Positions 41,301 through 56,300 of a stretch of DNA of 64,000 bases are shown here, one piece after another. Where the stretch lies: assembly GCF_001949145.1 (NCBI RefSeq), contig NW_019091359.1:505498-569497 (forward strand), written 5' to 3'. The first letter of the stretch is position 1. Every line of letters begins with the position of its first letter. The translations under genes were made by a program, and so were the position numbers. The notes beneath the pieces were generated by a model. That model had not been told where the DNA came from. It ran no database searches and saw only the letters and a program-made list of their open reading frames with translations. Source of the stretch: Acanthaster planci. Taxonomy: Eukaryota; Echinodermata; Asteroidea; Valvatida; Acanthasteridae.

Positions 41301-44300
41301 ATTAAATCTCGACATCACACTCACTGTGCAAGAGAGATCACTTCATTTTCACCAAATCAAGTTCATTATTTCATACATATCTTAACATTCATGTGTGATG
41401 GCAAAATGAACCTGATAGGGTCAACTTTAGACATCTTGTAGAGGGCTGCAAATGATTTTCTCTTCCCAAGAAGAGATGCAAAGAGCAAAATACCAAAATG
41501 GATAGTATTCAAACATGTCAAAAGATGGCAAAATGCCAACGTCCTCATATTTCACTGAAATCTTTCAACATGGCAGATGTGCTTTAACCCCAACAGTTCT
41601 TGGCCAAATTTCGTGTCACTGCTTACCGCAAGCGAAAAATTGGCGCTCACCGTAGCAGAACATTCTGAGCTTACAGCGAATGTATTTCACGGGTTAGCGA
41701 GGAATTTTGGCCTGTGCACATGCGTACATCTCGTAACTGAGGATTATGCGCTTTAAAGGTGAGCGCAGAATTTTTCTGCTAGCATGGTTAGCGCAGAATG
41801 AAGATCGTAAGCGCGAAATTCTGCAGTAGGCAGCGCCATGAAATTGGGCCCTTATCCCTCACAGTCAAATATAAATCTACATAAACTGTAGGTGGGGTCA
41901 GAGTTAATGCCTTTCACTTTTCCGGCACAAGCATAAAGCTGGAATTTATAAAAGGAAATAATGCATACATACACAGAGTTTTTCCAACATCTTCATCACA
42001 TGCCACACAGTTTGCTAAAATCCCTTAATAAAAGACACACATACTTATTTTTTTATATAAATTAAATTGTTTTTTTTTTTTTTAAGCTAATTTAACACAA
42101 CATGTAGAACATAAGATAGAGTCAACGTTATGTTCTACATGTTGAGTTAAACTAGCTAAAAAAAATGAAAGAAAAAGAATTTAATTTATATCTAAGAAAC
42201 ACAACACTGAACCGGCTGTATTCATTTATTTGTTGATGTTTTTCAGCCTTCCCCAATCTTGTTTACCTGAGAGATTACCTTTTTATAAGATTCTTTTGAA
42301 TATACAGATGAACTTCTGACCTCTGATGAAAGGGAACCAGTGGCAGTGGAGAACAAAAGCATACTGATGGGGAGAGGAAAACCTACCCGTTTGCTACCAA
42401 AATATCTTTTATCCCATACCAGGATGCAAACTAACAAAGTCATGATGTAATACATAAAGCCTGATTGTGTGCATTCTGTGGGATATGTCAACACACTGCA
42501 CAGTACAATACTTGCCAAACTGCAGACACAATCACATCGTGCAATTCAATGAAATTCCAGGGAAAATGAGACTGGTTGTGCCAAGCAATACCAGTCTCCC
42601 TGGTTTGTCAGTGACGTGGTTTATCAGCGGGCTGTCCATAGAGTCAGGGTTCATTTATTTTATTCATTTCATGTTATTTTCCCAGAATTGTTCTCCCTGA
42701 GGGCCCTTGATTAAAGTTGTAAAAAATAAAATGCGTGCATGGGTGATTCCAGAAATTAGGGGTCCCAAAGTGTGACATTTTCATGTCCCTGTTACATCTG
42801 ACCTTTGTTATTTGACATGGAAATATCACCGGAATTTATTTCAAACTGATGCAATTCGTTTGGCAGGTAATTTGCATTAATTCATCACACATGGAAATTA
42901 GAAAATGTGTTCTGAACTTACAAAATCATATGTCAGATGTGACAAGGAAACAAAAAAAATGGACCTTACTTTCTGGAGTTACCCACATAATGAAATGGGC
43001 TCATAAACATGCTAGTTTAAAAGTACATGTGACATCAAAACGTGATATAAAAACTAAGAATTACATTACAATATGGGTTTAAAAATATGAACCCACTTAC
43101 GTAAACCATAGTTTGATAACAAATACATTAAATCCAATTAGATACTCACAAGTTGATAAAACAATCAATTACCCATTTGAAAAAGATACTCACTGCTTCT
43201 AGAACCCACAGTTCAGCTAAAAATAGGCATTAATGTTAAAATACGCACCACTGACTGAGTTTATAACCCCTAAAAAATGAATAAAATATTAATTATTTAT
43301 TTGCCCAATAAAGTGTCATAAAAGCCTTACGACTGTTTTACAGCAGGAGCCAAGTTATTCCAAACCCATGTTCCAAGAGAGTTGCCGGCAGTGGTGCAGA
43401 CTCTAGGAGAACAAATATTATTCCCGACTGCCTTTTTGGTTGGATATGAGTGTACCTCACTAGCTCAAGTAAACTCATGAGAAATGTAGTTCGGAGCATT
43501 GTCAATAATAATTTTGTATATAAGAGTACTAATGTGGTGATCCCATCAGTTTGTTTTTAAAAGGGACCCAATTCAACAGTAGAAAATGTATAGTCAACAC
43601 CCAAAGCTCTTTCTACCCATCTGTTTGTGTTGTCTTAGAATGTTCTTCAATCACTCTGTGCATCCACTAACCCAGGCAGGACAACAGTATTCAAAATAAG
43701 GCAAGTATTACATAACAATTTGATAACAAGAGAATCCAAACATCCCTTCAGCAATCTAAGTAGCGCTAGTCGACTGGAAATTTTACGGGCAGTTTTCGGA
43801 ACACACTGCTGCTAGCTTAAGTTTTCATCCATCCATATCCCAAGATACTTAAATACAATTCCAAGTTCCAGCTGTTATCCTGCACCAAATGACCAATATC
43901 TGTGAACTTGGGTTATGATCCAGAGCAATCGGTGATGAAAACACAGCAATTAGCGCTGAATTATCATCACAACACAAAAGCAGCTGGAACGTGTATTTAC
44001 ATGCAGGAAGTGTTTTAGCTAGTTACCAGCAGGATACCTGTGAGTATTATATAGAGGGCGGAGGAATTGTTGGCATTGAACATGCGGCGCACCCAGTTGG
44101 GGGGGGGGGGCAAAACAAGCAAATGGCATTCAATGACTTTCCATAAAATGAATGTATTTTCCATGTAAATGAATGTTAAAACCTACCAATATCTCATTTA
44201 GGCACTGAAAAAATTAAACATTATGTCTTTTGCTTCTAACATTTGGGTTTTTTTTTTCAGTGCCAACTTGTTCTTAAGTATTCATTGAAGAAATATGGAA

Positions 44301-47300
44301 TGCAAATGCTTACATGTATGGACTGTTCCAAATGAGTTTCAGTATTTCAAAAAGCAAAGATCTTTCGCGAACAAAGCGCGTGCATTAGTCAGCACATGGC
44401 TGCGCTGATAGGACAGACTATTTTATCCACGTGTACTGTTCCTGAATAGTCTTGTACTGGGGTACGAGCTCATTCACAAAGTTTAGCACCACAAGAGACT
44501 ACAATATAGAGGTTGTGTAGCCCTGAGATGAATCTTAACAGAGTTAAACAGAACCTTCTTTTTCAAGTAAAACAACTTACGACAAAGGTATACATTTGTA
44601 AATGTGAGGCACAATCACAGACTCCTGGCATGCACAACTTGTACAGAGAACCCTGTCATGACAGGCTACTCACACTTCACGCTATCCCCTTTGTTGATAT
44701 CATAGAGGAAAGTAATTTCTAAACTTACCTGGCAAAAAATATGCTACACGTTGGAGCAAGTGATGTTTAGAAATACCCCAAATAATAAACCATTTTTAGC
44801 AGCATTGTGGGCGTTGCCAAAATTTTTTTGGGGGGAGGAAATTTAATTGTTCTTTTATTTGTAGGGAGGGTGCAACCACCAACAGCAAACAGATAAAATT
44901 TGTATAGTAGAAGGGGATCAATTCCAAGGTCTGTCTGCTTCTCTTGATCTTTCTTTTTTCCGGGGGGGGGGTGAATTCCCCCTTGTCCCCTCATAACGCC
45001 CATGCATACCCCTGTTATTTTGCACTCATATTAAATGCCATTCCATTTGCAAAAATCATGGAGGAAAGTAATGTCTACACTTAAAACACAAGGCAAACCA
45101 TCTTATGTGTTCGAACAAATGGTGCTCTAAACGTCCAAACTAATTCAAATATGCACAGCAGCATTTAGTTGGCAACGGATACAAATGTGAAAATACAGGT
45201 ATTTGTCACTGCCATCACTTTAAGCAACGATTCTCTTTCATCATTTTCTTGCTCAAGGGGCTTGTCATTAAACGCAGGCTGAAGTTTTGGTCTTCATTTT
45301 GTACATGCCATTGAATTCTAATGAACACATTCCAAACCTTGTTCAATACAGCGATCATGAGCTACCCCCGTGGTAAACTTCAAGGCTAGGTGGATTCTTT
45401 TGATTGCGACATTAAAGCCATTTAGTGTGAATTCATCAATTGGCAAGGAATAAATTGCCTGAGGGAAAACAATTTTATGCAAACATGAATCCAGACATTT
45501 TGGCATTTACTTCCTTATTCTCACAATGTAGTCAAGGTTTTTGTACCTGGTACATGAATGCATACGGTGCATTCAAGTCAGAACTAAACGCAGCTGGGAA
45601 TATCCCTTCCTTTCCCTCAGTGTTCCCATGACTTGATGCATGTCACTTTGGATTTGAAGATCAATCTGAATTCTATGAAATGTGACTTTTTGCCAACTGA
45701 CATGTGTCCATGGCTTCTTTGGAAAACAGAAAGCACGGAAAAACCCTGTTTCACTTCGACAAGGATGGCAAACACATTTTGCCCTGAGGCTTATAATTAT
45801 GTCCATACTAGACAACCAGTTTTCCTGCAGTGTGTTGAAAAGTTAAATCACAGTATAAACAATCCGAAATTTGACAAAATGGGACAATTTTGGTGTATAT
45901 GGAAATGAAGATATGTACATGTACATGTGTACAGTTCTTGTCCATTCTGTATTAACAACCAAGTTACGTTTGTGGCTCTTACAGATTTTAGAGAAAGTGC
46001 AGATAAAGGAACAGATTTAGTCCTGTATTTTAAAATTTTCCTCTTATATACGTGTGCATGTTTTTAGTTGCTAAATTGGTTATAAAGTGTCAGGAAAAGG
46101 ACATAAACATGGGAAATAGGAGAAATTCCTCTAGAATTCTGGAACAAGTTAAACGTCCGCGTTTAGGCTATAAGACCCTGTACTGACAAAATTCCAGGAA
46201 CAAACTAGAGTGTACAATTCTGGTGTTAAATTTTTGTGAACTTTATGAAAAGAAGCAGAACAACCAGTACATTCCCTCAATGACTGCCACCGACAATATT
46301 TTTTAACTTTAAAATAATTTGAAATTGTCAAAGTTCATGACCTCACACCACACATGAATAAGAGGCCATGGATTGGTGGCTATGTTTGCTTTGCAAAAAT
46401 TGTCTGCCGTCTGATTCCCTATTTGTGCATGCACTGATGGAATCTGTGTTTAACTTGAAAAACGTGAAGAACGAATTTTCCATACACTTTTAACATTTAA
46501 CCCACACTGTATAGAGGCTCGCCACAACCTACCTGGGTGTTTTAATTATACATACAGAGTTCATCAACAATGCACATGATTGGCCTTAGTTTACATGGAT
46601 GTTAGAAGTCATTCAAAATAAGCAATTTTTCTTGTTTTAAATTCAAATCCCCCAAATTGTAAATGGATGTTGAAAAGAAAAATTCACTATGCAATTAGGA
46701 GGAATACACTTATTTGAACTTTTTAAAACTGAATGCCACATCATGTCAATCAAAATATGAAACCGGAAAAAAATCAGATTTTTTAATATTAAAGAAAATC
46801 TTTCAATGCAAACGTCGCACCCTTAATTGATCCCTTAGTTGATCCTAAATGCCGAACATAGTACACACAGCTACACACTAGCCATGCTTGGTTCCTGGTA
46901 AGATGTGAATGTATTGAGGCTACATTAGGACTAATGTTTCCTTCTTAATGGTAAATGACTACAATCTAGAACCACTTTTTTTTGGGGGGGGAGGATTTTG
47001 CTATGTAAGCTTTTGTGACTTTTGTAAGTTCTGAGGCTACATTTTGGGTCATTTTACATGATTTTGGTAGGAAGGGATGTCGAATGCTCCCTAAAAAAAA
47101 TTTTTTCTTGTTACATTTCAAAAAAAAAAAAAAAATAGGGTCTCTTTTTCAGGGATGGGCCATGGCCTCCACTGGCCCCCTCCCCAGATCCATCACTGGT
47201 TATCCTTCTTGTTGACATGTCACATTAATGATGTTGGAAGTGTATCGCATTTCATTTGAACTTGCATTAAAGACAAGACCAAACATTCTTGCACTGAATT

Positions 47301-50300
47301 ATCTGCACTTTGACTCACCTGAATGAGCCAGGCTGATTGTCACATCGCTGTGTGCAAGTACCCTGCCCTGCCAAACATTCATCCACATCTGCACAAATCC
47401 CATTCATGGTGTCATAGATGTAACCGTTTGGGCACATGCAGCGGTATGAGCCGTCCTGATTGATGCACTGGGCCTCCACAGGACACGGGGACGTCGGCAG
47501 GCACTCATTAATGTCCTGACAGGTGCGCTGGTCTGATCGTAGCTCATAGCCATTTGAACATGAGCAGTAATAGCCAGAGTCTGTGTTGTGGCAGGCGTAC
47601 TCGCACCCACCACGATTGTTATTGCATTCGTTGTTGTCTACAAAGAGAATAAATGACTGTTATGAGAAACTCATACACTCTACACTGTATATCCCCAAAA
47701 TGGTGCAAGCAACACTCCATTTTAAGCACGTCTGCTGGCTTATTTATTATTTACCTGGCTTGAAAGAGGATATGTTTGCTTGATTATGCTTTTATTCGAT
47801 TTCTTTGATTTTGGCAATCCAGATATATGCCCTGTAGACACAAGCGTTGACACTGTGCCACATTTGGTAAGAAAGGGGTTGCTCTTCAGCATATTTCAGT
47901 TCACAGCACTGCTAACATCTCCTTTAAAATCAAATTGCCAAGGTGAAATGCATGTTTTGTTTAATATTTCAGTAGGGCAAGTGATAAAACTAGAAAGTGG
48001 CACAAACTCATCTGTGATTGGTTGTGTTTACTGAGGCCATATCTCAAGACTGGCAGAAGCAAATGAGATGAATTACCAAGTATCATCAAGCCCAGACTGC
48101 CCTCTTTCAAAACATGCAAGTTACAGATACAGCCAGTTGAACATTCATACTAAAATGGACATTATTTGAATTACTTGCACTATGTTTGTGGGAACAAAAC
48201 TAAACTCATTATATACAACATACACTACTCATTAAATACAACATACACTACTCATTAAATACAACATACGCTACTCATTAAATACAACATACACTACTCA
48301 TTAAATACAACATACACTAGGTATGATCTCATCATGTAGAAGAGCAGGAAAACCTCCCCAGTACTTTTATGTGCTATATGGTACTTTTTCACAACAATGG
48401 CTAAAAACCAGTAAAAGGCAATAATTATTGAATGACATTTTGGCTGGTATCCTAATCTTAGCTGTAACAGCCAGTATCTCTCTCTGCTTATAGTAAATTT
48501 CCCTGTTAAGCAGTCCTATTGAGTTGGTTCCATTTTTTCTATCAAATAGTTAGGTCCCCCAAAAGGTTACTTTTCCTGCTTCCTGACTTACCCTATTTTG
48601 ATGGCATGATCCTAAATATTTTGGGGGAAATTTCAGGAAACTGTGAACTTTGAAACAGACGACAAAAAAAAAAGGTCGATGGTAGTTTGAATGTGGTGCA
48701 AAAAAGTTCAATTGACTTCTTTGAGTATGCAACCAGTGCCCTTTAAAGTGATGTTCATTTCAATTGAAATGAAAGGAATGAACAACAATTTCTATTTCTG
48801 GTATTAGGTCTGACCATTTCACACATAACTGCACAGTGAATTAGTACAACAAATGAAAAACAAATTTCCACCTACCTATCCTATTTTGAGATGCTATGTA
48901 ATTGGAATCAGAACAAGTTTTTGTCAGCATTGAAAAGAAAGTAGTTTGTTCTTTGAAGAAATGATACTGTAAAGTTGGTGACATCCTCTTTCAACTTATG
49001 TTGATTCCAGATTCAACATGACATTAGTGATTATTTTCTTGAAAGTACTTCCGGCCTCAAAGACAAGACTAGTAGATTGATTATCACAGACTGATACTGT
49101 GTTGTGTGTGTGGTATATCAATGAGTCTATTGTACAGCACAAACAGATGCACGGTGTTTTGAAAGCCAAACATTTTCAAATAAGTCCCTATTAATTTTCC
49201 AAAAAGAAAATCCTGAAAACAATTACAAACAATTGCTATTTAAAAGCCAAAATACATGAAAGTGCCAATCTTTTATGAACTTAAAGTTTGAGGAAAACCA
49301 GTTACAACTTCGAGTTGTTCCTTGAGTTGTTATTAAAGAAAACAGAGACTTACTACAGGAGCTAAAGCATAAATACTTAAAATGGATGTCTTTTCAGGAC
49401 GTTGATGGTTTGAAGTATCTTGGCAGGTAAGAAAAAGAGAAATGGATAAATTGCAAATTAGTCTTCTTCCAAGCAGACAGGAGTGTTTACCTGCACAGGT
49501 GACTCCATCTGGGAGTAAGGCAAAGCCGTCAATACACTGACATTGAAATGTTCCCTCCATGTTGTTGCAATGGTGGCTACACCCACCGTTGTCAATACCA
49601 CATTCATTAATATCTGTGGCAGATGTGAGTACAGAAAGGAATTATTTCTGAGATTGCACAAAAGTCAACCGTTGTCCACTGTAAAAATCAGGCTCATTCT
49701 GTAGAATATGAGTTAACCAACTCATGAAAGTCAAAATCTTTTTTGGGGGGGGATTAATTTTATCAGTATTTCTAAAGTCCCAAATGCTGCACTTATCAAG
49801 GACACTATAAAAGACAAAATATTACAACTGTGGTCAGAATACAAACAAAAGGTCAGAATACAAACAAAAAGAGCCTGTGATCTATGAATGAAATTTCTTT
49901 CTCATACACTAGAACCTTATCTCCCATTGAACAAAAACAAACAATCAACAAAACAAACAAAAAAACAGAAATGGAAATCAAACAAGGGAAGTGAGGCTAG
50001 TTTAGACTTTACCACTGCAAGTAAGAAGGTCGTCATTAAGAGCATATCCGCTGTTGCAACTGCAGGAATAGCCTGTAGAGAAGGCAGTACAATTACTCTC
50101 ACACATTCCTCTACCACCATTGGCCTCACAATAGTTGGGAGCTGAAATTATAAATAAGAGACAAACACTAAAATTGGTTGGTTTCCCTACTTGTCATTGC
50201 GAAGTCCACACAAAATTCTTTTCCCCTTAATTATTTCTCATCACAAAAAAGTGCGGGGGGAGGTGATTTAGGCCTATGGTCACACCACAAAGATATAATG

Positions 50301-53300
50301 TTCTAGTCTGTAGTAAATGCAGTTTAGACTCTTTGATCAACAGTCACAAGAAATTAGCAGGAATTACTTCAAACAGGGACTTACTATTTCCTAATGAGTC
50401 AGTTCTGTATTCCAACAGGGCATGCCAAAGTTTGCATTTGAGGTCATCTGGGCGTGCATATAAGATCTGCCTTAAAGCAGCCCTATATGGACTCAAGCTC
50501 GGACTTTGTGAATGAACTTGCTTTTTTGAAATACCAAACTGGCTCAATGTTCTGGCCTAAGATTGTCGTGTGCGCCGTTTCTCTGTCTGCCATTTTGAAA
50601 AAGCTTTTGTCTTTTTTTCGTCAGAACCAGACAGAAAATCTTGCAGTTCTCTCACAGCCAAACAAGCTTTTATTACCCTTCTGCAACACAGTTGTACATT
50701 ACTCATACAAGCCTTGTTAAGTTCAACAATAATAAGGCTTAACAGTAAAATGCTCTTAATTTGTTGCCCAACATATGCAATACAATGTGGTGTGGGTGGA
50801 GTTACACCAATGCATGAAGTTTTGTGAAATCAGCTGCAAGTCCTACTGCAAATGGACTTGGACATTTTATCTTCGTCGTATTTAGAAAATAAGATGAAAT
50901 TAAACCTGTGTAAGAGTAAAGTAGTGAGATTTACTGGTAAAAGGATATCTATTCAGTCAACTTGTAAATTGCATTCTGTTACTCTAGAAATCGTTCGGGG
51001 AGTCAAGTGTCTTGAAGTTATATTAAACAGCCATCTAACTTGGTCTGTTCACACACGTTTCATTACATGCCATGCCAACAAGATGCTTATAATAAGTACC
51101 TGTATAAAATCACATTCACTAACACGCTAACCAAATTGGCAACCAAAGAAAATGTTCTGACCTTACTCGAATGTTGTGACATACAAATTGCCTAAAGAGG
51201 GTTCTTTGTGTCAGAACACCCTCTAGTCTGGACAATGAAAACAAAGTCTCCCTACCATGGCTCAGTTGTCTGGATGGATGCACTGCATGAATCACATGTG
51301 GAAAGACGAAAGGCCCACTGATAAAAATCCGGTCCCCTCCTGTGTCTTTGTGGGCACTGACAATAGTGTGCTGATATAAATCCGTCCAATAGATGCGATC
51401 ATCATACAATGTGAGATCAAACGGGTGAAAATAAAAACGCCGGTTCAGAAGCACAGTCCGGTCTGACCCATCCACGTTGCACGACTCAATGCGGTCAGTC
51501 CAAGCATCGGCGAAGTAGAGACGCTGAATGACGAACAAATAAACAAATAAGGGAATCCACAATTCTTGACAGGGTAAGCTGTGCAGTCAGCAAGGGAATT
51601 CATCTCACCCAAGGCTCGTTTTGCTAATTTTCTGGACCATTGCAAACTGCACGAACAACCTGCAGTGACAGTTTACTGTTTACATACCATCAGTATTCCT
51701 TTTTGACATTTTCTGAGGATACCAACCAAGTTGTTATCTTCTGATCCAAACAAATGCAACGTAATCCAATCAAATCCAATCTTTTATGTAACTTTGGCCA
51801 ATCAACACAATCCATGTAATCCACATCTTCTCATGTAACCTAGTCTGATCTAATTCCAAAGATGATGATGCCACATGGATGAAGTCATACAATCATTTTC
51901 CAGTCTAATCATGCTTCCTATGACCAATCTGATCTCAAATCAATCCTCTTTGAGTCACTGTAATCTGGCAGTATCTGCATTTGAATCTAGTTTACATATA
52001 CATGTAAACCTAGCCAAATGTAATTTAATTCATCTAATCAAATACAGTCTAATCAAACCAATCTTATCTAATACCCTTCCCAATTCTCCACTTCCTTACA
52101 TCTGTATCATAATCCATGGTGATTGCATTTGGCTTCAGGAGATTTCTTGAGACAATGACTTGCTGCTGTGTTCCATTGCTCATACGAGCTCTCTGGATGT
52201 TAGGTGCCCAGTTGTTCACATTGGTGAAGTACATCACGTCATTACGGGGATCTAGAACAATTCCCCTTGGGTTGCCGGCATTGGTTGCTATGACCACTGA
52301 GAGGTCAGTAAATCCATTCAGGTTCAAGCGGCTGATGGTCCCAAATGCTGAAAACATAGCAGAAGTGATGTACAAAAAAACACCTTTTGTTTCACAAACT
52401 GATTAAATTCAAGTTTATGATCAGAAAGAGATGCCTTTGCTATAGCATTAGTATCACACTCAGGAATATCACGAACAAATCTGAGTGTGAGTAACTGATC
52501 CATTTTGGATTCTTTCATGGCACTGAAAATCTCTCAACTTCAGCACTGAAGATCACTTGCTTTCTAAACCTTACACAGCAAAATGTATAAATAGTCTGTT
52601 TCTTGCAGGGGGACGGGCCTCAACAAATATTTTCCAACCCGATTTGTTTTTTTCCTCGTTTCGACTGGTGAATAAGCTCTTTGAAAAGTCATGTGGACCA
52701 AAATCAGCGTTTCTTCAGCAAGGGAGGTTATTAGACAAAATATACACAGAAACGATATGTCTGTTACGGTCATGATGAAAATGGTGAAATAGAAGATTAA
52801 TGTTTAAAGGAAACTTACCCAAATCTGTCCAGTATAACTGATTGTTAACCCAGTCCACTGCTACTCCATCAACTTGGGAATCATCTCCAGTGGACACTAC
52901 AACTTCCTTATTGCCACCATCCAAGGGAGCCCTGAAAGTGAATTCAAGAATTACTTTGACTAATTAACATTTACTGAACACAGGCTTGCATCAATGATGG
53001 CTAACCATCTCCAAAACCTTGGAAATACACATGTATATAGATGTGCATCAAAGCAATTTGTTGAGGGGATGTAAAACAATGCTCCTCGTCCTGAAATGGA
53101 CTCGCAGCATTGCTTTGAACCAGTAACTTAGCACCAAAATGAACATACCTGAACATAAATGGTAGGTACTTCAGTTTGTTTGTTTGTTTGTTGGGGTGTT
53201 GGGGTTGTTTGTTTGTTTGTTTGTTTTTCATTCAGTTCTATAATCCTTCTTTGCAAATTCTGAAACAAGCTTTCTCATAGCACAACTTTAATCTCTTCAC

Positions 53301-56300
53301 ATGGGCTCATTAGGATTTTTCCACAGGGTGGGATCATTTTTTCAGAGAGGGGAACTGCACGGGGGAGGAGTGTGTAGCATCTATCAGTGGATATTGGATA
53401 AATCATTAACAGTGGAGGGAAATAAGGTTTCCATCCCCTATCATCTCTATCAACTCTTTGGGCTTCCACTTTCCCTCTTCAATTACTTTTTTATGGGGGT
53501 ACACCCCCTTTCCCCCTCATTCAACCCCTAATCTCATTCGTCATCAATAATACAAAGTACATTTATGTAGATTGAAAATATGCTCCCTAAATTACTTTTG
53601 GTTTTAATTTAGTAGACTCATGTTCAATCATTTCCAGAGGAAGTGTGCAGTGGCAAACTCCTTTGTGTCTGCACGGCCTCAAGTTTATAACAGGAATCAT
53701 ATTCCTGCAGGTCCTCAGTCAAAAACAGGTACCTACAAGTTGTTCCAATATGAATACACATACCACAAAAGCACCAGACAACATTACTCAAAACATAAGA
53801 GTACTGTCTTTAGTATGCCTTACACAATGTTCATTCCTCACACGTCACATTTTCAGTAGCTGAGGTGTTCTTTGACTGACCCAATGTGGAACCACCTTCT
53901 CATTACCACATAATAAACAAAAAAGTCTGACAGTGCTGGATTAAAGACAGCATCAACATTGCCGTTTTCCAGAAACCATTCATTTTTAGTCACAATGCAA
54001 AAAGCTCTCAACTTCTCCTCCTCTTTCAAAACATTTTTCTATTCCTTCCACTGTATAAACATAATGGGCTGGCTACATGTCCTTCTTTTGTAAACAAAAC
54101 AACAAAAAACTTACATGAACAGATGAAAAGAAATGAACACTCTACCTGTAAATCTTCTTGTCATCTTGGTCACTCCAATAGAAAAGGCCTGCCTCATAGT
54201 CAAAGTCCAATGCCACAGTGTCATGGGTGTCCTGTTGCAGCACCTTGGAATCAGTCACATCTACATTGAAGCGTACAATGCGGTACTGACTAGAGAAGAT
54301 CAGGTAAGCCTCAACATCATCTGGTATGTGGTCTGGCATGGTGTGGCCTGGAATGGCTGTGAAGCAGGAACAAGTCAGTCATCACAGTATAATAACTGTT
54401 ATGTATGGCTAACTACAGCATCTGTCCCAACCATAGATGGACCGGTCTCATACAACTACAGTGCTACAGTTGGGTCGGCCCAACTATGGCATAGGGTGCT
54501 AGTGTGTGCCACAGCATGTGCCAAGAAACATGTATTGGAAGAATCTAGTTTTTAATTGTGTCATGGATGAAATGACAGGCTGATATGTTTCTGATAACTC
54601 TGTTGGGAGTGAGCTGCAAAAAGACAAGGTTGAGAAAATTTCAAAGAATTTCCCAAACTGTATTTGAGCCTGCCCAAATGTAGTTCTACAGTTTGGACCC
54701 TCCTAACTATAGTAAGGACTGATACTTTGCTTGAGGTGAAACAGATTTCACAACTTCACTCCATGCATGGGTTCCACACGCAGCAAACTGGCCAATTACT
54801 GACAATTTTTTTCAACAGAAGCACAGCTAGGAATTTTCTCACAGCATGACGTTCTCCCTTTGTAAAGAACTTTACAGTTTTGCAATTATTGACTTTTTTG
54901 AGGCCAATAAATGTACATTTTGCATGAAAAGCTAGATAAGGTTCAACACCAACTTTGTACTGACATAACTTGAAAAACCTTCACCGAGCAATACGTATCA
55001 CATTTATCAGTAGTAATGCACCAGTGAATTGTTTCAAATTAACTGATTTGAATAACTTATAAATAGATACCCCAAACGAGTTTAAACCTCTGAGAAATGT
55101 TGAACAGTGCATACAAGAATAGGCTCAATCAATGCAAGTACATGTACAAGGCCACAATAACAGACAAGGACAACCTACAGTGCCTGCAGGCAGGATACAA
55201 GCTTTGATAACCTGTATGACCCCTCCACAGAAAAAAATCTACAGCACCTGGTGTTCTACTGTAAACACATCTGCATATGTGCGAGGACGTGTAAAACAAC
55301 CGAATGGTGCACGCTTGACACTTTCTGTTTTCTTCCTTTATAATATGCAGACATAAGTGAAAGTAGTCAGTAAAATGGCTTTCCTTTCTTTCAGTCTCAG
55401 ACTCGACACAGACCATTTGAACAACTGTTCATTATTTACTTCCAGTCTATGTTTTAGCGCTAAGCCATCTGACAGGTTTCAGAGTACTTGCTATAGGGAA
55501 AATGAAAATACAAAAATCATATCGTCTATTCCTATGACCTGAGCAAACAATGGCACTACAGACTGCTTGGATAATTGACGGACATTTGGACTTGAACTGC
55601 CCGTCAAAACAAACTAAAGCTAAAGTCTGCAGCGACTTGATTTCAAGTTAATTGACAGGACAGACTTTTTTTTCAGTGTCCTCATTGATAAACAAATTAA
55701 GAATGTCCCTGAGCTAGGCAGTGAACCGCAAAGGATCAGGCACTCATACACAGCCACTTACAGGGGGCCTTGCAAGTGCACAGCCCACATGCCATGCAAA
55801 CCCAGGCAAGGTCTCACTCTCTGAAGTGTACAGTCCTTGGTCACCTAGTTGTACATTGCAGCCTATTGTGCATTTCATAGCACACGATAAACACTTTTCT
55901 CACTGCTTACCACATCCCTTTCCTTTCTCTAGAATCAGCATTGAGTGGTGTTTCTTTTAAAGGGTTGAAGATGTAAGTTTACTTGAAAATAACAATCTGT
56001 GTTTGGGAAACTTTGCCCATACACTGGACTAGTATTATGACCTGTGACCAACAAAGCCGTGTTTTTAAATAGGCTGTAATGCGCTCTCGAATGAGTGGAC
56101 CCCAGAGAGGGTGCAATGAAAATGGAATCAATTATTAAATGATTATTAATCACAGAAGTAAATAAATTTAAAACAGCCTAAAATCCTAAATTAAGGCAAA
56201 TTTTACAACAGAAACAGCTGTAACATTCAGGTTCATTCCTTGATCCAAACACCTCAATTTTGCTCCTAATCAAGCAAATTTGCAGGGTACCAAATATTCT

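Noticed and set aside
48209-48319. CRISPR-like array
   Set aside because: Head-to-tail 23-bp units with no spacers in an animal intron; a plain tandem repeat.
49917-50129. Minus-strand open frame of 70 codons over exon 6
   Set aside because: Wrong register: the frame fixed by exons 5 and 7 gives a six-cysteine EGF domain, whereas this one gives none.
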